Assembly (NCBI GenBank): GCA_036657595.1
Contig: JAVXFZ010000048.1
Span: 1 to 19,389, forward strand
DNA length: 19,389 nucleotides
Reading direction: 5' to 3'
Origin: Odoribacter sp036657595
Lineage (GTDB): Bacteria > Bacteroidota > Bacteroidia > Bacteroidales > Marinifilaceae
This document shows, in pieces, positions 14,166-19,389 of the stretch. A program made the translations under genes and the position numbers. Position 1 is the stretch's first letter; every line of letters starts with the position of its first letter. The notes beneath the pieces were generated by a model. The model searched no databases and had not been told where the DNA came from. It saw only the letters and a program-made list of their open reading frames with translations.

Positions 14166-15272
14166 ATGAACCTATATACAAAGTACATTTTAGGAGTTTT
14201 GGCGCTATTGATTGCGTTATTCTTTTCGTGGTATTTCTTTTCCGTGATTATCTATGTATTGGTGGCTGCGGTGATTTCTTTTATCGGTAAGCCGATTATA
14301 GATCTTTTGGGACGAATAAAATGGCGGGGGTGCCATTTGCCGGATGGAGTAAATGCTGCGATTACGGTTATTTGTTTGTGGGCTGCATTTGTTCTATTTT
14401 TCAGCACTATTATTCCTCTCTCTATCCGTGAATTTCAATCGCTCGGTAGTATTAGTGTGACTAATATTGTCAACGAATTGGATGCCCCGATACAGGATGC
14501 AGGGCATTTCCTTAAAAACTATGGTCTATTGGAGGAAGGTGAAGACGTAAAAAACTATATCAGTGAAGAACTGAATGACATTATGAATGTTGCACATTTG
14601 AAAGATTGGTTTGGCACACTTGCCGGGACGGTGAGCAATTTATTTGTTTTTCTTTTTTCGGTTACGTTTATATCCTTTTTCTTTCTAAAGGATAGTCGTC
14701 TTTTTTCCGGAATGGTATTGGCAATTGTGCCCTCTCGATTTGAAGACCAGGCACGAAATGCACTTGATTCTATCCAAAAATTGTTGGTACGTTATTTTGT
14801 TGGTTTGTTGCTTGAAGTTTTAGGTGTAATGGCTCTCAATACCGTTGGATTGACAATTGTCGGATTGAATTTTAGCAATGCTGTTGTGATTGGTCTTGTT
14901 ACGGGAATTTTGAATGTGATCCCATATATAGGTCCGATGATTGGTATATTTTTCGGATTAACGGTGGGAATTGCTTTGAATTTAAACCTTGATTTCTACG
15001 ACCAAATGCTTCCGATGCTGATCTATATGACACTTGTTATGCTATTAACACAATTAATCGACAATATTCTTTTTCAACCATTCATCTACGGGAATAGCGT
15101 ACACGCTCATCCCCTTGAAATTTTCCTGGTGATCCTGATGGCAGGTAGCCTTGCCGGTATTCCGGGAATGATCTTCGCCATTCCTTCATATACGGTATTG
15201 CGTGTGATCCTCAAAGAATTTTTTAATAAATATAAATTAGTAAAAAAACTCACTCAAAGTTTGAATGAGTGA
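14166..15272 (+). CDS. AI-2E/PerM family membrane protein
   Basis: 368 residues, about seven or eight membrane helices with the family layout: helices at the N-terminus (YILGVLALLIALFFSWYFF, then VIIYVLVAAVISFIGKPI), a soluble stretch at roughly 95-155, then a C-terminal helical bundle with the conserved GPMIGIFFGLTVGIAL and GIPGMIFAIPSYTVLRVILKEF segments. The family name comes from E. coli TqsA, linked to export of autoinducer-2, but most members have no shown role in quorum sensing; some are Na+/H+ antiporters. No luxS or lsr gene is in view, so transport of AI-2 should not be assumed. The gene is transcribed away from the cyd operon and converges on lon. Its last codons form half of a hairpin that probably terminates lon (15242-15274). 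Confidence 0.9.
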   Translation: MNLYTKYILGVLALLIALFFSWYFFSVIIYVLVAAVISFIGKPIIDLLGRIKWRGCHLPDGVNAAITVICLWAAFVLFFSTIIPLSIREFQSLGSISVTNIVNELDAPIQDAGHFLKNYGLLEEGEDVKNYISEELNDIMNVAHLKDWFGTLAGTVSNLFVFLFSVTFISFFFLKDSRLFSGMVLAIVPSRFEDQARNALDSIQKLLVRYFVGLLLEVLGVMALNTVGLTIVGLNFSNAVVIGLVTGILNVIPYIGPMIGIFFGLTVGIALNLNLDFYDQMLPMLIYMTLVMLLTQLIDNILFQPFIYGNSVHAHPLEIFLVILMAGSLAGIPGMIFAIPSYTVLRVILKEFFNKYKLVKKLTQSLNE

Positions 15273-15274
15273 GT
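15242..15274 (-). terminator. Terminator of lon inside the end of the PerM-family gene
   Basis: ACTCACTCA (15248-15256) and TGAGTGAGT (15266-15274) form a perfect 9-bp stem with a 9-base loop. On the minus strand the stem is followed by a run of seven T (complement of 15242-15248), the form of an intrinsic terminator for lon, whose stop lies at 15299. The hairpin overlaps the last seven or eight codons and stop of the opposing gene. On the plus strand the following CTATATTTCG is a poor T-run. Confidence 0.68.
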
Positions 15275-15298
15275 CTATATTTCGATTTACCATCTCTT

Positions 15299-17713
15299 TT
15301 AGAGAAGTGCTGCTTCCAACACTTCTCTAATGGAATCGACATAATGAAATTTCAACCCTTTCAGGTATTCCTTTTTAATATCTTCGATATCTTTCTGATT
15401 CTCCTTACATAGAATAATCTCTTTGATGCCGGCACGTTTGGCTGCCAATATCTTCTCTCGAATTCCTCCCACCGGTAGCACTTTCCCGCGTAGAGTGATT
15501 TCTCCGGTCATAGCGATCGCCTGCTTTACCTTTCGTCCTGTCAAGGAAGAAACCAATGCTGTCACCATTGTGACACCTGCCGATGGACCGTCTTTGGGAA
15601 CAGCTCCCGCCGGCACGTGTACGTGTATATCATTTTCTGCAAACATCTTTTCATCGATCCCGATCTCTGCTGTGTGCGATTTAATATATTCCAATGCTAA
15701 GGTGGCAGATTCTTTCATCACATCCCCCAAATTACCGGTTAGACTCAAATTCCCCTTGCCTTTGCTGAAACTTGATTCGATATAAAGGATTTCCCCGCCG
15801 ACAGCCGTCCACGCTAATCCGGTTACTACTCCCGGTAATTCATTCCCTTGATATTCTTCCCGAGAAAAAATAGGACTGCCTAAATATTCATTCACCTTGG
15901 CTTCATCCAATGTCACGGTGAATTTCTTGTTCAAGGCAACTTTGCGTGCGACGTGCCGCATTATTTTGGCAATTGTCATATCTAAACTTCTTACCCCAGA
16001 TTCACGAGTGTATTTCTCTATGATCACATCAATCGTTTCATCAGGAATAGAAATATGCGCAGCTGTGACACCGTGATTCTCTAATTGCTTCGGAATCAAA
16101 TGGCGTTTTGCGATTTCTCGCTTTTCCTCCATCAGATAGCCACTCACTTCAATAATTTCCATTCGATCGCGCAACGGTCCGGCAATTGTACTCAGATCAT
16201 TTGCCGTTGCAATAAACATCACCTTCGACAAATCGTAATCAATGTCTAAAAAGTTATCGTGAAAGCTACTGTTCTGTTCAGGATCAAGTACTTCTAATAA
16301 AGCTGATTGAGGATCACCCCGAAAATCATTGCCCACCTTATCTATTTCATCCAAAATAAATACAGGATTAGAAGTTCCCGCTTTTTTAATACTTTGTAAA
16401 ATACGTCCCGGCATCGCTCCGATATAAGTCTTGCGATGTCCTCGAACTTCCGATTCATCGTGCAAACCTCCCAATGACATCCTGATAAATTCTCGATTTA
16501 CGGCGTGAGCAACCGATTTTCCTAAAGAGGTTTTTCCAACTCCCGGAGGACCATATAGACAGAGAATGGGAGATTTCATATCTGCTTTCAGCTTTAATAC
16601 AGCCAAATATTCTAATATTCTCTCCTTCACTTTTTCCAATCCGAAATGATCGGCATCCAACACCTTTTTGGCGTGATTTAAATCCAAATTATCTGTGGAA
16701 TAATGATTCCAAGGTAAATCCAACATTTCACGTAGATAATTCGCTTGTACAGAATAATCAGGAGCGGCAGGATTCAGCCGTTTCAACTTATTCAATTCCT
16801 TTTTGAAAATATCCCGCACATTATCGTCCCACTCTTTTTTGCTACTGAGCTCTTCCAATTCACTGATCTCTTCATCCATCGGATTTCCTCCCAATTCATC
16901 TTGAATGGTTTTCATTTGCTGATGAAGGAAATACTCACGTTGCTGTTTGTCTATGTCTGTCTTTACTTTTTTCTGAATATCGTTTTTTAATTCCAACAGA
17001 CTCACTTGTTTACTGAGAATCTCTAATAGCTTAATTGCCCGTTGTTTCAGGTTGTCAATTTCCAGTAATTCCTGTTTATTCTGATAATCCACATCTGTAT
17101 TTGAAGAAATGAAATTAATCAGAAACAACATACTTTCAATATTTTTCAGAGCAAAGCCCGCTTCATTTGGGATATGGCTTGAATACTTTACAATCTTGGA
17201 TGCCATATCTTTTAATGACTCGGCTATTGCGTTATATTCCGTATCATTGTCAGGCAATGCTTCCTCTTGCTTCACGCTGATTTTTCCTACGTGATAAGGA
17301 TTATCATATAAAATATCTTCTAATAAAAATCTTTTCTTCCCTTGAATAATAGCAGTAGTCGTTCCGTCAGGCATTTCCAAAATCTTCAAAATTGAAGCGA
17401 CCGACCCTACCCGGTAGAGATCTTTAATGGTTGGATTTTCGGTATTTGTATCCTTTTGGGCAATCACGCCGATCAGGGCAGTTTGCTTATATGAATCGCG
17501 GATTAATTTTAAGGATTTATCCCTGCCTATATTAATGGGTATAATAACACCTGGAAACAAAACTGTATTTCGAAGCGGTAAAATTGGCAGGGTGTCAGGA
17601 ATTTGCATCTGATCATCCAACAACTCTTTTTCATCTCCCATAATGGGTAAAAAATCAGCTGAATCTTCTGCCATATTTTCTAATAACATAGTTTTCAGAT
17701 TTATTTTGTCCAT
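15299..17713 (-). CDS. lon: ATP-dependent Lon protease (LonA)
   Basis: 804 residues, the usual size for LonA, the cytosolic hexameric protease that degrades misfolded and regulatory proteins. Domain order: N-terminal substrate-binding domain (about 43-235, opening LPILPLRNTVLFPGVIIPI), a coiled-coil connector (about 240-330), the AAA+ module with Walker A GPPGVGKT (388-395) and Walker B VFILDEID (451-458), and the C-terminal protease domain with the Ser-Lys dyad S711 (PKDGPSAGVTM) and K754 (GGIREKILAAKRAG). The start at 17713 is supported by a strong AGGAGA Shine-Dalgarno sequence. The N-terminus has about 40 acidic residues before the LON domain, common in Bacteroidota. Upstream is a 261-base gap with a palindrome and a possible tiny ORF; downstream is the hairpin at 15242. 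Heat or stress control is expected for the family, but no CIRCE element is seen. Confidence 0.98.
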   Translation of the reverse strand: MDKINLKTMLLENMAEDSADFLPIMGDEKELLDDQMQIPDTLPILPLRNTVLFPGVIIPINIGRDKSLKLIRDSYKQTALIGVIAQKDTNTENPTIKDLYRVGSVASILKILEMPDGTTTAIIQGKKRFLLEDILYDNPYHVGKISVKQEEALPDNDTEYNAIAESLKDMASKIVKYSSHIPNEAGFALKNIESMLFLINFISSNTDVDYQNKQELLEIDNLKQRAIKLLEILSKQVSLLELKNDIQKKVKTDIDKQQREYFLHQQMKTIQDELGGNPMDEEISELEELSSKKEWDDNVRDIFKKELNKLKRLNPAAPDYSVQANYLREMLDLPWNHYSTDNLDLNHAKKVLDADHFGLEKVKERILEYLAVLKLKADMKSPILCLYGPPGVGKTSLGKSVAHAVNREFIRMSLGGLHDESEVRGHRKTYIGAMPGRILQSIKKAGTSNPVFILDEIDKVGNDFRGDPQSALLEVLDPEQNSSFHDNFLDIDYDLSKVMFIATANDLSTIAGPLRDRMEIIEVSGYLMEEKREIAKRHLIPKQLENHGVTAAHISIPDETIDVIIEKYTRESGVRSLDMTIAKIMRHVARKVALNKKFTVTLDEAKVNEYLGSPIFSREEYQGNELPGVVTGLAWTAVGGEILYIESSFSKGKGNLSLTGNLGDVMKESATLALEYIKSHTAEIGIDEKMFAENDIHVHVPAGAVPKDGPSAGVTMVTALVSSLTGRKVKQAIAMTGEITLRGKVLPVGGIREKILAAKRAGIKEIILCKENQKDIEDIKKEYLKGLKFHYVDSIREVLEAALL

Positions 17714-17717
17714 TTAT

Positions 17718-17723
17718 ATCTCC
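17718..17723 (-). promoter_or_regulatory. Strong Shine-Dalgarno sequence of lon
   Basis: The minus strand reads AGAGGAGATATAAATG, placing AGGAGA five bases before the start codon. Most genes in this window have no such site, as is usual in Bacteroidota, so its presence both fixes the lon start and hints at high translation. Confidence 0.7.
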
Positions 17724-17755
17724 TCTCTTGTTTTAGTTGTTATGAATTTTTTTGC

Positions 17756-17866
17756 TTATTGCGCCTGACATTTTGTCAATATCAGGAATAAAATAAAATC
17801 TGTGATATACAGCGCAAATCCTATGCCACAATTCCTACGGTCAATAATATCCATATTTTCGCTCAT
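17756..17866 (-). CDS. Possible 36-residue small ORF upstream of lon
   Basis: ATG at 17866 to TAA at 17756 encodes 36 residues, with a charged start (MSENMDIIDRRN), a hydrophobic stretch (GIGFALYITDFILFLIL) and the end TKCQAQ. It would end 42 bases before the lon start. AGGA lies about 13 bases before its ATG, too far for a good ribosome-binding site. It could be a single-helix membrane peptide or a leader peptide, or chance: an ORF of this length is not rare in an AT-rich gap. No family recognised. Confidence 0.2.
   Translation of the reverse strand: MSENMDIIDRRNCGIGFALYITDFILFLILTKCQAQ
17764..17786 (-). repeat. Inverted repeat in the lon leader or promoter
   Basis: Two overlapping inverted repeats: TGACA/TGTCA (17766-17778, 3-base spacer) and CCTGA/TCAGG (17764-17768 with 17782-17786). 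It lies 50-75 bases upstream of the lon start. A weak promoter pair can be drawn just upstream on the minus strand (TTTG at 17818-17815, TATTTTAT at 17795-17788), which would put the repeat at the transcription start, an operator-like place. It is not a CIRCE sequence. Confidence 0.3.
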
Positions 17867-17923
17867 ATACTTCTTGTCCTATTACGAGAAAAAAAGAATA
17901 TAGGTTGACACGATAGAGATCTA

Positions 17924-17956
17924 TATAAAAAGCGCCGCTCGAAAAAGAGCGGCGCT
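17924..17956 (-). terminator. Terminator of the L31 gene
   Basis: A perfect 10-bp GC-rich stem, AGCGCCGCTC (17931-17940) with GAGCGGCGCT (17947-17956), and a 6-base loop. On the minus strand it is followed by TTTTTATA. It begins 18 bases after the rpmE2 stop and separates that gene from lon. Strong intrinsic terminator. Confidence 0.88.
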
Positions 17957-17974
17957 GATTTATTCTACTGAGAA

Positions 17975-18238
17975 TTACTTCTTTCTCTTTTCCATATGAT
18001 CTTTGTAGCGATTCATAAATTTGTCTACACGACCGGCTGTATCCAGTAATTTTACTTTACCGGTATAAAACGGATGTGAAGTATTAGAAATCTCAAGTTT
18101 TACTACCGGATATTCAATACCTTCAATTTCAATCGTTTCTTTCGTTGGTGCTGTCGATTTGGTAATCGTTACTGTTCCGTTAGACATATCTTTAAATGCT
18201 ACCAGTCTGTAATTTTCAGGATGTATGCCCTTTTTCAT
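17975..18238 (-). CDS. rpmE2: 50S ribosomal protein L31 type B
   Basis: 87 residues from the ATG at 18238 (MKKGIHPENYRLVAFKDMSN). An ATG at 18298 in the same frame would add 20 residues, but a near-perfect promoter lies inside that extension (18281-18311), so it is rejected. The protein has no cysteine at all and thus none of the zinc-binding CxxC ligands of type-A L31; the length and the SHPFYTGK and DKFMNRY motifs are those of the type-B form. It sits at the ribosome's central protuberance, bridging the subunits. In many bacteria the zinc-free form replaces the zinc form under zinc starvation; in Bacteroidota it is usually the only L31, so no Zur control is implied. Single-gene transcript. 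Confidence 0.96.
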   Translation of the reverse strand: MKKGIHPENYRLVAFKDMSNGTVTITKSTAPTKETIEIEGIEYPVVKLEISNTSHPFYTGKVKLLDTAGRVDKFMNRYKDHMEKRKK

Positions 18239-18280
18239 TGTATGTAAAATTTTATAATTATTCGTCCCATTATCGGTCGG

Positions 18281-18311
18281 CAAAGATATACCATTCATTA
18301 TAAATCACAAA
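18281..18311 (-). promoter_or_regulatory. Promoter of rpmE2, Bacteroides type
   Basis: On the minus strand, TTTG (18311-18308), 19 bases, then TATCTTTG (18288-18281): both boxes match the Bacteroides -33/-7 consensus exactly and the spacing is canonical. It lies about 43 bases before the L31 start. The flanking T8 and TA-rich tract just upstream could act like an UP element. This is the best promoter in the window. Confidence 0.72.
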
Positions 18312-18443
18312 GGAAAAGGACATTTTTTTTCTATATATATATCTTTTGTATTTAATTAGGCGTTGGCTACAACAACTTTTAGTCTTATCAGATAATTGAA
18401 AGATTTGAAATAGCGTATTTTAATATAATTACAAAAGTGATCA

Positions 18444-18461
18444 ATAAGTCAATGAACTTAT
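18444..18461. repeat. Inverted repeat ATAAGT-N6-ACTTAT before the PgeF promoter
   Basis: ATAAGT (18444-18449) and ACTTAT (18456-18461) are perfect inverted copies separated by six bases, placed just before the weak -33 box of the next gene. The shape and place are those of a small operator, but six-base arms in AT-rich DNA are not strong evidence. Confidence 0.3.
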
Positions 18462-18464
18462 CTG

Positions 18465-18493
18465 TTTAACAAACATTAAAATCCTTATATTTG
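18465..18493 (+). promoter_or_regulatory. Promoter candidate for the YfiH/PgeF gene
   Basis: TATATTTG (18486-18493) matches TAnnTTTG exactly; TTTA (18465-18468) is a one-mismatch -33 box, 17 bases upstream. It would give a leader of about 115 bases before the ATG at 18614. Confidence 0.42.
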
Positions 18494-18613
18494 CATATCT
18501 ATTCAGTGATGTCAAAAAATAATTGTTCTATTTAAATGTTTATGATCTCTTATACCCACATACGTTTAAGGATATAAACGCAACATAAAGTTTATCAATC
18601 AATAGACTAAACT

Positions 18614-19389
18614 ATGATAAAAATAGATAACGGGATATGCCCTTTTTATAAATTTTTAAACTTGTCTTCCCAGAGAGGAATATTACATTTCGTATCTTCC
18701 GGAGCGAAAACAATAGGCTTTTCCGAAGGCGAGTCTTCGGAAATCGTATGTGCAAATCGTATTGCTTTGGCTGCTGCGGTTGGTTTCAAACCGAACAGTC
18801 TGATTACAGGTCATCAAGTTCATTCTACAAACATTGCTGTTGTGACGGAGATAGATGTTGGGCGGGGAGCGCTGGATAGAGAAAGTCGTTTGCCGGATAC
18901 GGATGCTTTAGTGACCAATCGGGAAGGAATCTGTCTGATGGTCTTATCTGCCGATTGTGTGCCCATATTGCTTTACGATCCGGTACATCGAGTGATAGCT
19001 GCCGTACACGCAGGATGGAGAGGAACAGCGGCTGAAATTGTTGCAAAGACTATACGAGTGATGCAGGCAACGTTTAATTGCTCTCCCGAACATATATTAG
19101 CGGCGATTGGACCCTCCATCGGTCAATGCTGCTTTGAAGTGGGTGAAGAGGTGGCGGAAACGTTCAACACCTTATTCCCAAAGCAAAAGGGCATCGTTGA
19201 AACAGGTAAATCGTTGGGTAAATATCAGGTCGATCTTTGGGCTGCTAATCAACGGGAATTAATAAAAGCAGGATTAACACCTCCTCACATTGAAGTGGCC
19301 GGTGAGTGTTCCGTTTGTAGTCCTGAAAAATTCTTTTCTTACCGGAGAAATGGAACAGATGCCGGACGCTTCGGTGCGGGAATTATGAT
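18614..19389 (+). CDS. pgeF: YfiH/PgeF family multicopper-fold protein (3' end cut by window)
   Basis: 258 residues are visible from the ATG at 18614 and the frame is open to the right edge; the end (YRRNGTDAGRFGAGIM) is the family's usual C-terminus, so only a few codons are missing. The conserved metal-site residues are present: H70 (GHQVHS), C115 (SADCVP) and H132 (AAVHAGWRGT). Other signatures are DALVTN, AAIGPSIGQCCFEVG and CSVCSPEKFFSYRR. This family was called laccase-domain or polyphenol oxidase; E. coli YfiH (PgeF) has since been assigned a peptidoglycan-editing role, and other members act on purine nucleosides, so the substrate is uncertain. A cytosolic protein is expected, as there is no signal peptide. 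The start is the first ATG before the conserved region; no Shine-Dalgarno sequence is present. Confidence 0.93.
   Translation, partial: MIKIDNGICPFYKFLNLSSQRGILHFVSSGAKTIGFSEGESSEIVCANRIALAAAVGFKPNSLITGHQVHSTNIAVVTEIDVGRGALDRESRLPDTDALVTNREGICLMVLSADCVPILLYDPVHRVIAAVHAGWRGTAAEIVAKTIRVMQATFNCSPEHILAAIGPSIGQCCFEVGEEVAETFNTLFPKQKGIVETGKSLGKYQVDLWAANQRELIKAGLTPPHIEVAGECSVCSPEKFFSYRRNGTDAGRFGAGIM

Larger units (their letters stand above)
18239..18613. other. Divergent intergenic region between rpmE2 and the YfiH/PgeF gene
   Basis: 375 bases, very AT-rich. On the minus side it holds the rpmE2 promoter (18281-18311) next to a T8 run and a short TA repeat (18324-18342). The middle (18360-18440) shows nothing I recognise. 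On the plus side are an inverted repeat (18444-18461), a -7 element (18486-18493) and a leader of about 115 bases with a small hairpin CGTTTA/TAAACG (18563-18580). No RNA gene or riboswitch pattern is recognised. Confidence 0.6.

Noticed and set aside
14166..15272. Quorum-sensing (autoinducer-2) exporter
   Set aside because: Only the family name suggests it; no luxS or lsr genes are nearby and many family members have other roles.
17714..17974. CIRCE or similar heat-shock operator before lon
   Set aside because: The repeat present (TGACA-N3-TGTCA) does not match TTAGCACTC-N9-GAGTGCTAA.
1..19389. Defence island, prophage, CRISPR array or insertion sequence
   Set aside because: No integrase, transposase, nuclease-helicase pair, regular repeat array or terminal inverted repeats with target duplications were seen; most genes have ordinary housekeeping or envelope homologues.

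Overview
The window looks like a stretch of a Bacteroidales (phylum Bacteroidota) chromosome. Supporting signs are the type-B ribosomal protein L31, a UpxY-type NusG paralogue, the DUF4492-CydA-CydB gene order, a LemA/TPM/TPM cluster, few Shine-Dalgarno sequences, and several copies of the Bacteroides-type -7 promoter element TAnnTTTG. The genus cannot be fixed from the sequence alone. Most of the window is ordinary housekeeping and envelope gene content. I see no phage, insertion sequence, CRISPR array, tRNA or rRNA gene.

Layout. From 1 to 1638 (+): the 3' part of a NusG-like antiterminator gene, a small unknown protein with a HicB-like C-terminal half, and a CYTH-family triphosphate-processing protein. 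From 1704 to 6154 (-): a multi-cluster CDGSH iron-sulfur protein, a secreted TPM protein, a cytosolic TPM protein, LemA, and a SulP anion transporter with a STAS domain. From 6391 to 10924 (+): a PurF homologue that has lost its catalytic N-terminal cysteine, then 10 bases later a secreted LacZ-type beta-galactosidase. From 11118 to 14035 (-): cytochrome bd oxidase subunits CydB and CydA behind a small DUF4492 membrane protein. From 14166 to 15272 (+): an AI-2E/PerM family membrane protein. From 15299 to 18238 (-): Lon protease and ribosomal protein L31. From 18614 to the right edge (+): a YfiH/PgeF-type multicopper-fold protein, cut by the window end just before its stop.

How the genes group. 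DUF4492-cydA-cydB is a compact respiratory operon for low-oxygen quinol oxidation. lemA-TPM-TPM is a conserved envelope module whose first two genes overlap by one base. The PurF-like gene and the beta-galactosidase are probably co-transcribed, although no biochemical link is obvious. Convergent gene pairs are separated by hairpins that can act in both directions. One of these, the likely terminator of lon, lies inside the last codons of the opposing PerM gene.

The most unusual points are the PurF homologue without a glutaminase nucleophile but with Fe-S and PRPP motifs intact, the orphan UpxY-type regulator with no capsule genes downstream, the HicB-like fold fused to an unknown N-terminal half with no HicA toxin, and the small DUF4492 protein as a possible accessory subunit of cytochrome bd. 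I found no clear case for a wholly new multi-gene system.
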